A stretch of 64,000 nt of DNA from Halostreptopolyspora alba. Its GTDB lineage: Bacteria > Actinomycetota > Actinomycetes > Streptosporangiales > Streptosporangiaceae. Positions 24,476 to 32,518 of this stretch are shown in pieces; positions within the stretch are counted from its first letter, which is position 1, and every line of letters begins with the position of its first letter. The stretch lies in the NCBI GenBank assembly GCA_003725585.1, contig RJMB01000005.1, positions 62,001-126,000 of the forward strand. The letters are read 5' to 3'. A program made the position numbers and the translations under genes. Below the pieces are notes generated by a model. It was not told where the DNA came from and made no database searches. It was given only the letters and a program-made list of their open reading frames with translations.

Positions 24476-25639
24476 GTGACCGTCACCCCCGTTGACCCCG
24501 CCTCGAACGGCCCGGCGACCCTGGACCGCATCACCGGCGTCCGGCTGTCGTCGGTGACCCTGCCACTGGACACCCCGATCAGCGACGCCAAGGTGTTCAC
24601 CGGGCGGCAACGCCCGATGACCGAGGTCGCCATGCTCTTCGCCGAGATCAGCACCGAGTCCGGGTACGAGGGCGTCGGTTTCAGCTACTCCAAGCGGGCC
24701 GGCGGGCGGGGCCAGTTCGCCCACGCCCACGAGATCGCCCCGGTGCTGGTGGGGGAGGACCCCAGCGACATCGCCAAGATCTGGGACCAGCTGGTCTGGG
24801 CGGGCGCCTCGGTGGGGCGCAGCGGTCTGGCCGTCCAGGCGATCGCGGCCTTCGACATCGCGTTGTGGGACCTCAAGGCCAAGCGTGCGGGGTTGCCGTT
24901 GGCCAAGCTTCTCGGTGCGCACCGCGACTCGGTGCGCTGCTACAACACGTCGGGGGGCTTCCTGCAGGCGCCGATCGAGGAGGTGAAGGAGAAGAGCGCG
25001 GCGGCGCTCGAGAGCGGCATCGGTGGCATCAAGCTCAAGGTGGGCCACCCCGACAGCGCGACCGACATCGCCCGGGTGGGGGCGGTCCGCGAGCACCTCG
25101 GCGACGGGGTGCCGCTGATGGTCGACGCCAACCAGCAGTGGGACCGCGCCGCCGCCCAGCGCATGTGCCGCGCCTTCGAGGAGTTCGGTCTCGTGTGGAT
25201 CGAGGAGCCCCTCGACGCCTACGACTCCGAGGGGCACGCGGCGCTTGCCCAGACGTTCGACACCCCCATCGCCACGGGGGAGATGCTCGCCAGCGTCGCC
25301 GAGCACGCCGACCTCATCCGGCACGGCGGCGCCGACATCGTGCAGCCCGACGCTCCCCGGATCGGAGGCATCACCCAGTTCCTGAAGGTCATGTCGCTCG
25401 CCGACCAGCGCGACCTGCAGATCGCCCCGCACTTCGCGATGGAGATCCACATCCACCTGGCGGCGGCGTACCAGCGCGAGCCCTGGGTGGAGCACTTCGA
25501 GTGGCTCAACCCGCTGTTCAACGAGCACCTGGAGATCTCCGGCGGCCGGATGCACCTCTCCGCCCGCCCCGGACTGGGGGTCACCATCAGTGACCAGGCC
25601 CGCGCCTGGACGGTCGAGACGGCCGAGGTCACCGGCTGA
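24476..25639 (+). CDS. Enolase-superfamily sugar acid dehydratase (L-talarate/galactarate type)
   Basis: A 387-residue mandelate racemase-like enzyme. Motifs: GGIKLKVG (catalytic KxK), MVDANQQWD, WIEEPLDAYD and TGEMLAS as metal ligands, QPDAPRIGGITQFLKV, and APHFAMEIHIHLAAAY with the catalytic His. The YNTSGGFLQAPIEEV segment is typical of L-talarate/galactarate dehydratases. It would feed galactarate from galacturonate into 5-keto-4-deoxyglucarate, complementing GudD. The GTG start has a GAGGAA site. It is the last gene of the locus. Confidence 0.85.
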   Translation: MTVTPVDPASNGPATLDRITGVRLSSVTLPLDTPISDAKVFTGRQRPMTEVAMLFAEISTESGYEGVGFSYSKRAGGRGQFAHAHEIAPVLVGEDPSDIAKIWDQLVWAGASVGRSGLAVQAIAAFDIALWDLKAKRAGLPLAKLLGAHRDSVRCYNTSGGFLQAPIEEVKEKSAAALESGIGGIKLKVGHPDSATDIARVGAVREHLGDGVPLMVDANQQWDRAAAQRMCRAFEEFGLVWIEEPLDAYDSEGHAALAQTFDTPIATGEMLASVAEHADLIRHGGADIVQPDAPRIGGITQFLKVMSLADQRDLQIAPHFAMEIHIHLAAAYQREPWVEHFEWLNPLFNEHLEISGGRMHLSARPGLGVTISDQARAWTVETAEVTG

Positions 25640-25690
25640 CACCGGGCGTTGGAAGCCCCACTGGGGCCAGAGCCGTCCCGGAACCGATTC

Positions 25691-25751
25691 GTTGATCTTG
25701 TCGCTGTCGTGAGTGTCACCGGCGGATCGTGTCGACAGCTACAAGATCGAC
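25691..25751. repeat. Dispersed palindromic element, copy A
   Basis: Arms 25691-25709 and 25733-25751 pair at 17 of 19 positions around a 23-nt centre. The outer arm GTTGATCTTGTCGCT matches copy B at 36965-37027, while the centres differ. It lies about 50 bp downstream of the talarate dehydratase stop, so it may act as a terminator. Confidence 0.75.
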
Positions 25752-25900
25752 GGAGATCTGTGATGTCGGAAACGTGGATTATCGGTGGTTCGGAGGGAGG
25801 CGCCGGGAACGAAGCCTTTCGTGGCGGGTCTGGCGGGGAGTGACGAATAGGATAGTCCGCGATTCGACGGTGAAGAGAGCACACGGGAGCACGGCAGCGT

Positions 25901-26596
25901 ATGGATCGTCGCCCCTGGCCCGCGAAGAGCGTCATCGCCTCCCTCGCCTCCCACCAGCGCCGCGCTCTCTTCGCGCTGGGAACTCCCACGGAGTTCGCGG
26001 CCGAGGAGGTCCTCGTCCACCAGGGCGAGACGACGAAACACGTCTACGTGCTCATCGACGGGATCACCAAGGTGACCCACAGCTCCCACAACGGGCGCCG
26101 GGTGCTGCTCGCGATCCGTTCCCGTGGTGACCTCATCGGGGAGTTCGCCGGGCTGGACGACCGGCCACGCATCGCGACGGTGACCGCCACCGGGCCGGTC
26201 GCGGCGCTGGCCCTCGGTCACCGCGACTTCGCGTCCTACATGGCCCAAGACCCCGAGGCCGCCCGCGCGGTGAGCGCCTCGGTCGTGGGCAAGTTCCGCT
26301 CGACGACCGAACGCGTGGTGGACTACAGCGCGCACGACGCCCCGGTGCGCCTGGCCCGCGTGCTTTACCGGCTCTACCGGGACCACGGGGTGCACCAGGA
26401 GGACCACGTCGAACTGGGAATCCCGATCACCCAGCCCGAACTCGCCTCCATCATCGGCGCCTCGGAGGCGGCCGTGCAGAAGGCGCTGGCGGGTCTGCGA
26501 CGACACGGGATCGTCAGCACGGGCTACCGCACGACCGCGATCACGTCACTCGCCGCGCTCGCGGACGCTGCGGATATTCCGGCCGACGCGCGCTGA
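25901..26596 (+). CDS. Crp/Fnr family transcriptional regulator
   Basis: A 231-residue CRP-fold regulator. The N-terminal cyclic-nucleotide-binding beta-roll reads GETTKHVYVLIDGITKVTH, LLAIRSRGDLIGEFAGLDD; the C-terminal winged helix reads ITQPELASIIGASEAAVQKALAGLRRHGIV. The strict PRSA cAMP-binding motif is replaced by PRIATVTA, so ligand specificity is unclear. No cysteines suggest an Fe-S cluster. It lies 127 bp upstream of the cyclase-led operon and separated from it by a hairpin. It may control that operon, but this is only positional. Confidence 0.92.
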   Translation: MDRRPWPAKSVIASLASHQRRALFALGTPTEFAAEEVLVHQGETTKHVYVLIDGITKVTHSSHNGRRVLLAIRSRGDLIGEFAGLDDRPRIATVTATGPVAALALGHRDFASYMAQDPEAARAVSASVVGKFRSTTERVVDYSAHDAPVRLARVLYRLYRDHGVHQEDHVELGIPITQPELASIIGASEAAVQKALAGLRRHGIVSTGYRTTAITSLAALADAADIPADAR

Positions 26597-26612
26597 TCCA
26601 CGATTTCTTTTT

Positions 26613-26637
26613 CGAATCCGTAAAAGTACCGGATTCG
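26613..26637 (+). terminator. Hairpin after the Crp/Fnr gene
   Basis: An 8-bp perfect stem CGAATCCG/CGGATTCG with 9-nt loop, 16 bp beyond the stop codon. Preceded by a T-rich run on this strand, it could work for either strand. Confidence 0.6.
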
Positions 26638-26642
26638 GCGCG

Positions 26643-26706
26643 ACGGGATATGGGAGATTCACTCGCGGATGCCCCACAGAGGGCGACATTCCTTGCCATA
26701 TCCCGT
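26643..26706. promoter_or_regulatory. 11-bp inverted repeat flanking the cyclase-operon leader
   Basis: ACGGGATATGG (26643-26653) and CCATATCCCGT (26696-26706) are perfect complements 42 bp apart, ending 17 bp before the cyclase-like ATG and just ahead of the GGGAGGA ribosome site. Either two half sites of a looping regulator or a leader RNA stem. Confidence 0.55.
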
Positions 26707-26723
26707 TGGGAGGACCACCGCGC

Positions 26724-27530
26724 ATGGACACCAACCCCCCGTTGCGCCGACTGACCATCGCGGTCGACGCCGAGTCGTACAGCTCCCGGAACCGGGACGG
26801 TCAGCACAAACTGCAGAGCGACCTGCTGGAGATCCTGCGGCGCGCCTGCGAGAACGGGAACCTGAACCGGCTCGAATGGGATACCCAGAAACAGGGTGAC
26901 GGCGAGCTCGCGATCCTGCCCCCCGGAACGGTCGAGGATCGCACCATCTCCGACTTCGTCAACGAGCTCGACAAGGCCCTTTACCACCACAACAAGGCGC
27001 TCAACGACGCCTACCGGGTTCGGCTGCGGGTCGCCGTCCACCAGGGCAACATCAGTGTCGGCGACAACGGGTTCGCCGGAAAGGCCGCCGTCACCGTGTG
27101 CCGGATGCGTGACAGCGACCAGGTGCGCGCGGCACTGGCCAACCGTCCCGACAGTGACCTCGTCCTCGTCGTCTCCGAGTCGATCTACTCCGACGTCATA
27201 GAGGAGGGCACGCACGCCCTGTACCGCTGGCGCTTCGACCCGATCGTCATCGACGAACCCGCCAAGGACTTCCGCGCGAACGCGTGGGTCTACGTTCCCG
27301 ACTCCGCGCAACCGGAGCCGTCCTCCGAGCCCGAGGAGGGGGTGCGGCCCGGCACGACTCCGGAACCCCCGACTCACCAGGAGGCGCGCGAAGAGCGCGG
27401 CCCGGGGGACGGGCAGAGCGCGAGCGGGCGGCGCGACGCGCCGGAGCGCGCGATCTACGGCGGCGTGCGCACCGAGAGCGGCGCCGTGGTACTGGGCGAC
27501 CACGTCGACCACCGGACCCACCGGTCCTGA
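26724..27530 (+). CDS. Class III nucleotidyl cyclase-like protein with C-terminal amyloid-like motif
   Basis: A 268-residue protein. Residues 8-190 resemble a class III cyclase catalytic domain: LTIAVDAESYS with the first metal Asp (D15), QKQGDGELAILP with the second (D59), and RLRVAVHQGNISVGDNGFAGKA matching the RxGxHxG and G-x-x-N/T-x-A region. Cyclases of this kind occur in actinobacterial STAND-type conflict operons, and Pycsar cyclases share the fold. Whether it makes cCMP, cUMP or another product cannot be read from sequence. After a disordered Pro/Glu linker (about 195-240) comes IYGGVRTESGAVVLGDHVDH, which recurs in the next protein. GGGAGGA precedes the ATG. First gene of the operon. 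Confidence 0.8.
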   Translation: MDTNPPLRRLTIAVDAESYSSRNRDGQHKLQSDLLEILRRACENGNLNRLEWDTQKQGDGELAILPPGTVEDRTISDFVNELDKALYHHNKALNDAYRVRLRVAVHQGNISVGDNGFAGKAAVTVCRMRDSDQVRAALANRPDSDLVLVVSESIYSDVIEEGTHALYRWRFDPIVIDEPAKDFRANAWVYVPDSAQPEPSSEPEEGVRPGTTPEPPTHQEAREERGPGDGQSASGRRDAPERAIYGGVRTESGAVVLGDHVDHRTHRS

Positions 27531-27574
27531 TTGCTGGTGCCACGATGAGACGACGTAATCCGGAGGAGGGGTCC

Positions 27575-30031
27575 GTGGCGGGCGGCGGGCGCCCGGCCGC
27601 GGACCCTCCCGACGGCACGAACGACTCCGCGGCCCCCCAGGACGGCGGGAACCCCAACGACAACGGGGACGGCCACGCCGCGGCCCACGGAAACCAGCCA
27701 CCCCGGAAGAATCCACAGGCTGTGGAGGGAGGCGGCGACAAGCGGCGCGAGCGCGAGGAATGGCACGACACCGGCCACGGTGCTGACCCGGACGATCGCA
27801 TCCGGGACCTCCGCGCCGAACGCCTGATCAAGGGCGCGGTGAGCACCACGAGCGGAAACGTCACGCTCGGGGACCACTACCGGGTCACGAACTCGTTCTT
27901 CCTCACCGCGCCATCCGCCGGCGACGGGTCCTCCGACGCGCCGTTCGGTCCCGACGAGGTGGAGTCGCTGCTCTGCGCGCGGGTCGCGACCGAGAGCGAG
28001 TACGAGCTGGCGCGCCGGTTGCGCACCGATGACCGGATCGCCCTCCTCCGTGGGCGGGACGACAACGGGCGGTACACGTCGGCGCTCTGCGCCCTGGCCC
28101 ACGTTGGCGTACCGACGAAGGACCGACCACTGAAGCGCGTCCACCCCTCGACCCCGTTCGGGGCGCTCGCGGACCACGTCGACGGCACGGCGTGTGGTTA
28201 CCTGCTCGACGCCAGCGGTATGGGGTGGCTCGGCGAGTCCTCGGAGACCGACATCGCGAAGCTGCGGTCGGTCCTGAGCGAGCACGACGCCCACCTCGTC
28301 GTCCTCGTCGACGAGGACGACGAGGTGGGCGTCGTTCGGCTGCACTCCGTCGAGCACGATCCGCCCGACAAACGCGCGGTGCTCGAACGCACCCTGGGCT
28401 GGTTCCTGCTCCCACCCGAGGCGGTCGTTCCGTCGCGGGCGGATGTCGACACCGCCGTCGCCGGCCGGGTGGGGCGGCTCCTGGAACAGGTGGGGACGGT
28501 GCACGGCGTCCGGTCGTGGCTGCGAACCCTGGAGTCTCCCGCCGACGCGTCCACCCTGGCGCGCCTGCTCTCCGAGGAGACCGAGCGCGGCTCCGCCGTT
28601 CTCCCTCACGAGCTGGAGGCGCGCGTCGCCGAGGTACGCACCGCCCACCTGCGGTCCCGCGCCCGGGAGCTCCTTCGGAGCGCGTCGTCCGCGCACTCCC
28701 CGATCGACCAGGCTTACGTCATCGCCGCCGCCGTTCTCGACGGCTGCACGCTGGCCACGGTCATCGAGGCCGCGGAGGGCCTCGCCGACCGCCTGCAGCA
28801 AGCCGAGCTGCCCGAGGGAAAGTGGCGCCGCAGGACCTTCGCGCGTCCGTTGGCGCGCCGGCTCCGGCACGTCGAGACGGAGCAGCGCGATACCGGAGCC
28901 GACGGCTCGACGGACACCATCGTCGTGCTGAAACAGCCGCAGCTGCGCAACGTCCTCGTCGACGTGGTCTGGCAGGAGTACGAAGCGGCACGGCGCCCCC
29001 TGCGGAAGTGGCTGGTCCAGCTGTGCGAGCGGTCCTGGTCGGAGTTCCCCGACGACTGGCGGAACGTGCAGATCGGGGGCGGCATCGCGCTGGCGCGGCT
29101 GGCCGAGCACGACTTCTCGGAGATCGCGACGAAGGTGCTGGAGCCGTGGGCGCACCTGCGCTCCCCCCTCTCCGGCGGGGAGGACCTGAGCCGTTCGGAG
29201 CGGCAACGGGTCGCCTCGGATGTGGGGCACTGCCGCCGCGTGGTCGCCTGGGTCGTGGAGCAGCTGGTCGTGGGTGGGACGCAGCGTTCGCGTGCGCTGA
29301 ACCTGTTGGAGACCTGGATGCGGGAAAGCGACCGCTCTCCGAGGAACACCGCGGTGCTGGCCTTCGGTACGCGGGTCGCCGAGATCGAACCCAAGCGCGT
29401 GTCCTCGGCCATCGAGGACGCCTTGCAGCGCCTCGACCAGGATTTCGCCCGGGACGATCCGCTTTCGGCGCGGGGCTCTCCGCCGGGGCACATCGTGGCG
29501 GCCGCCGTTGAGGGAGCTTTCGACGCCGGAATGCGGTACCAAGCTCTGCGGCTGCTCACCGCGAAAGCGTCCTCCCTGGGGCCGGCGGCGACGCTGGCCG
29601 CGGTGCAGGCGCTGCTGCGGATCGCCTCCCTCAAGGAACGCGACGGTGACGACGTGGCGGCGCCCCGCACGGAGCGGCCCGCTCTGCTGGCCTGGCTGGA
29701 CACGCCCCGCCTCGACGCGGGCACGGGGGCCGGGCACGACAGTTCCGCTCCCGACGTCGAGGTGCTGACCGAGGGAATCGCGCGGCTGTGGGCGATCGCC
29801 CTGGCCATGCGCGACGACAAGCACCTCAAGCGCCGGGCGTGGAGCGTGCTGCACCTCTGGGACGCGTTCGCCAGGTCCCCCGACACCGGAAGCCCCGGGT
29901 TTCGCGCGCGTATGAACCGGTTGCTGGAGTACCTGCGGCGCGCGGAACCGGGCCTGCGGGAGGAGATCGCGCACTACGAGAAGGTGCGCGACCGCATAGC
30001 CGCCCATCGCGGCGCCGGGACCGACGGCTGA
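27575..30031 (+). CDS. Degenerate STAND-like large protein with shared GDH motif
   Basis: An 818-residue protein. Residues 1-80 are disordered. Residues 85-105 (IKGAVSTTSGNVTLGDHYRV) match the C-terminal motif of the preceding cyclase-like protein. A possible decayed P-loop is seen at about 155-171 (IALLRGRDDNGRYTSAL; no Lys) and a Walker-B-like HLVVLVDEDD near 240, as in nSTAND proteins that have lost ATPase residues. The remaining 500 residues are alpha-helical and may form a repeat scaffold. Start: GTG 27575 with GGAGGAGGG five bases upstream; ATG 27545 is the alternative. It is a possible receptor or adaptor linking the cyclase to downstream effectors. Function is inferred. Confidence 0.75.
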   Translation: MAGGGRPAADPPDGTNDSAAPQDGGNPNDNGDGHAAAHGNQPPRKNPQAVEGGGDKRREREEWHDTGHGADPDDRIRDLRAERLIKGAVSTTSGNVTLGDHYRVTNSFFLTAPSAGDGSSDAPFGPDEVESLLCARVATESEYELARRLRTDDRIALLRGRDDNGRYTSALCALAHVGVPTKDRPLKRVHPSTPFGALADHVDGTACGYLLDASGMGWLGESSETDIAKLRSVLSEHDAHLVVLVDEDDEVGVVRLHSVEHDPPDKRAVLERTLGWFLLPPEAVVPSRADVDTAVAGRVGRLLEQVGTVHGVRSWLRTLESPADASTLARLLSEETERGSAVLPHELEARVAEVRTAHLRSRARELLRSASSAHSPIDQAYVIAAAVLDGCTLATVIEAAEGLADRLQQAELPEGKWRRRTFARPLARRLRHVETEQRDTGADGSTDTIVVLKQPQLRNVLVDVVWQEYEAARRPLRKWLVQLCERSWSEFPDDWRNVQIGGGIALARLAEHDFSEIATKVLEPWAHLRSPLSGGEDLSRSERQRVASDVGHCRRVVAWVVEQLVVGGTQRSRALNLLETWMRESDRSPRNTAVLAFGTRVAEIEPKRVSSAIEDALQRLDQDFARDDPLSARGSPPGHIVAAAVEGAFDAGMRYQALRLLTAKASSLGPAATLAAVQALLRIASLKERDGDDVAAPRTERPALLAWLDTPRLDAGTGAGHDSSAPDVEVLTEGIARLWAIALAMRDDKHLKRRAWSVLHLWDAFARSPDTGSPGFRARMNRLLEYLRRAEPGLREEIAHYEKVRDRIAAHRGAGTDG

Positions 30032-30053
30032 GACGAGAGGAGACGAGGCGACG

Positions 30054-31100
30054 ATGGTACGGAGCGACCAGCCGCGAGACCCCCGCACCGGGAGGTTCGC
30101 CCGGAAGTGGCCGTGGCGGCGCGCACCCGGTGCCCCGAGTCTCTGGGAGCGTGTCCGCTCCTGGTTCTCCCCCGGGGATCGGGAGCCGGAGCCGCGCGAG
30201 GGCTGGATTCCCGACGAGCACGGCGACCCCGCGACCGTGACACTCGCGATTCCCGACACCCTTCCCCACCCCTTCGACACCCCCAGCAAGGACGACGCGT
30301 TCACCTTCCACGTGAAGACGCGGATCGTGTGGAAGGCCACGGTCACCGACACCGATCCCGAGCGCCGGGACGAGATGCAGCGGGAGATCAACCGGTTCAT
30401 CGAGGAGCGAAAGTCCGTGCTCCGCTCCGAGATCATGAGCCATATCCGCCCGCTGGGCCGCGATCTGGAACCCCACCGCGCGGACGAGCTGGAGAAGCGC
30501 GTCGCCGATGAGCACGCGCGGATCCACTTCGTGGTGCCCAAGCGTCCCGACCCGCCCGCGCACGGCCCGGCCAGCCGGCCCGGGCGCGACCGTGCCGTGG
30601 TCAACGCGCCCTACGACCTGGTCGACGCCCAGCTCTACGCCTGGGTCGACGTCTGCGACGAGATCCGCGCGAAACGGCAGGAGTCCTGGTTGCTGCGGAT
30701 GGAGCAGGTGGGCGCGCACGAGCGCGAGCTACAGCGCATCGCGGAACTGGCCGAGCGTCAGGAGCGGTGGCGTTCACTGCTGATCGAGGCGATGAAACAG
30801 CTGGGACACGTCGACGAGCGCAACGCGATGTGGATCACGGCCGACGCGCTCCGCCTGGCCTCCGACGACGCGGTGGACCCGGCGCGGGTCCTCGAGGACG
30901 CGATCAGAGTGCGCGCGGACGAGGGCGAGCAGCTCACCAACACCCTCGCCGACATGATCCAGACCGCCCAGCGGCAGGACGCCGGCCTGTTCGAGTTCGC
31001 CTTCTCCAGCGACACCGCCCTGCGCCGGATCCTGGAGCATCTCGGAGTCCCGGTCCAGGACCTCGACGACGCCCAACACGGCCGGGGGATCGGAACCTAG
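30054..31100 (+). CDS. Unknown soluble protein of the cyclase/PycTM operon
   Basis: A 348-residue protein with no recognised family. The basic N-terminus (RKWPWRRAPGAPSLWERVRSWF) is followed by a strand-rich domain (about 60-185; FTFHVKTRIVWKATVTD then a long helix REINRFIEERKSVLRSEIM) that loosely recalls an SPFH/band-7 layout, then long charged helices rich in Glu and Arg (about 205-250) able to form coiled coils. No transmembrane segments are present. An AGAGGAGACGAGG region precedes the ATG 22 bp after the STAND-like gene. It is probably a scaffold; this is inference only. Confidence 0.7.
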   Translation: MVRSDQPRDPRTGRFARKWPWRRAPGAPSLWERVRSWFSPGDREPEPREGWIPDEHGDPATVTLAIPDTLPHPFDTPSKDDAFTFHVKTRIVWKATVTDTDPERRDEMQREINRFIEERKSVLRSEIMSHIRPLGRDLEPHRADELEKRVADEHARIHFVVPKRPDPPAHGPASRPGRDRAVVNAPYDLVDAQLYAWVDVCDEIRAKRQESWLLRMEQVGAHERELQRIAELAERQERWRSLLIEAMKQLGHVDERNAMWITADALRLASDDAVDPARVLEDAIRVRADEGEQLTNTLADMIQTAQRQDAGLFEFAFSSDTALRRILEHLGVPVQDLDDAQHGRGIGT

Positions 31101-31198
31101 GAGCACGCGCCGATCCCGTACTTCTACCGGATCCGCGCGCCCGGCGACGACTAGTGACGAAACCAACGGAGATCCCGCCGGCTCGAAGGAGAGAAGCC

Positions 31199-32491
31199 GT
31201 GCCTGTCGGCAGCCCCCCACACCCCAGACGGCGCGCCACCCGGATCGTGGCCGCCGGTCTCGTGCTCACCACCCTCTCGGCCTGCTTTCCCGAGGCCGAA
31301 CCGCCCAGCAGCGACCTCTCCTGCGACGAGGCCCTTGGCGCCACATACACCGGGTCCGACGAGGACGTCAGCGCCGAGACCGTCGTACTGGTCGACGTGA
31401 GCGCCTCGATGTGGCGCGAGGGCGGGACGTTCCCGGACTTCTCCGACGACGTCAGCCAGCTCGCCGTGGACGAGAACGTCTTCGGGCGGGAGGGGGAACG
31501 GTTGCTTTCCGTGGCCCGGTTCAGCGGGGCCGAGACCACCCCCGAGTTCCTGCTCGACCGGGCACGGATCGCCGAGGCCGTCGGCACCGCCGAGGGCCAG
31601 CAGGCCGAGGACCTGCGAGAGGTGCGGGACTGCCTGGGGGAGCGGCTGGCGGATCTTCCCGGCACCGCCACGGCGAGCGCCGACAGTGACGTCCTCGGAG
31701 CCGTAGCCAGCGGGGCCGGGAAACTCACCGGGAACACCGAGAGCACCGACGACAACGACAGGCTCCGCCGCCTCTACGTGTTCACCGACGGCCTGGTGAA
31801 CACCGGGTGCCTGGACCTGAACCGCTACTTCGACGAGGGGCTGGGGCGCGACGAGATCGAGGCCGACTGCGCGTCCTCCGGCGAGGCGCCCGAGCACGGG
31901 CTGGACGGTGTCGAGGTCACGGTCTTCCTGCAGAACAGCCCCGAGCACGGTTTCGACCGGGCGCAACGCGGCACCGTCCGGGACTTCTGGACCGAGGTCT
32001 GCGCGATGTACGGGGGTGGTGAGTGCGCGACACCCCCGGGAGAGGAACGCGCTCCGGTGGAGACCGTCGACGCCGACGCTCCGGACGTGGAGGACACCGA
32101 GGTGATGGTCCCAAAAGCTGACTTCGCGGACCGAAGCGAGCTGGAGCTGCCCTCGCAGCTGCTGTTCGCCTTCGACTCCGCGAAGCTTCGCGACTCGGCC
32201 GACACCCTGCTCGACGAGGCGATCGACGCGGGCGGGGGCGAATTCGAGCAGGACGTGAACGTCACCGGGCACACGGACTCCAAGGGCTCCACCGAGTACA
32301 ACGAGGAGCTCTCCCAGCGGCGGGCCGAGGCGGTCGCCGACTACCTGGAGGACGTGGGATTCACCGACGTCACTGTCGACGGCAAAGGGGAGAGCGAACT
32401 GGCCTGCGCGGACGACTACGAGGACGGGGAGCTCGTCGACGCCGAGTGCGCGCAGCGCAACCGGCGCGTCGTCATCGGGTTCACCGAATGA
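31199..32491 (+). CDS. vWA-OmpA lipoprotein
   Basis: A 430-residue exported protein. The signal sequence ends with lipobox LSAC (Cys29). A von Willebrand A-like domain follows, with a complete DxSxS MIDAS (D66, S68, S70 in VLVDVSASMW) and YVFTDGLVNTG further on. The C-terminal 110 residues form an OmpA/MotB peptidoglycan-binding domain: LLFAFDSAKL, VTGHTDSKGSTEYNEELSQRRAEAV and CAQRNRRVVI. GTG 31199 has AAGGAG six bases upstream and gives a proper signal peptide. The product likely spans from membrane lipid to cell wall, an unusual partner for a cyclase/STAND operon. Confidence 0.85.
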   Translation: MPVGSPPHPRRRATRIVAAGLVLTTLSACFPEAEPPSSDLSCDEALGATYTGSDEDVSAETVVLVDVSASMWREGGTFPDFSDDVSQLAVDENVFGREGERLLSVARFSGAETTPEFLLDRARIAEAVGTAEGQQAEDLREVRDCLGERLADLPGTATASADSDVLGAVASGAGKLTGNTESTDDNDRLRRLYVFTDGLVNTGCLDLNRYFDEGLGRDEIEADCASSGEAPEHGLDGVEVTVFLQNSPEHGFDRAQRGTVRDFWTEVCAMYGGGECATPPGEERAPVETVDADAPDVEDTEVMVPKADFADRSELELPSQLLFAFDSAKLRDSADTLLDEAIDAGGGEFEQDVNVTGHTDSKGSTEYNEELSQRRAEAVADYLEDVGFTDVTVDGKGESELACADDYEDGELVDAECAQRNRRVVIGFTE

Positions 32492-32518
32492 CCGGCCCCA
32501 CCCGTGAGAGGAGGAGAG

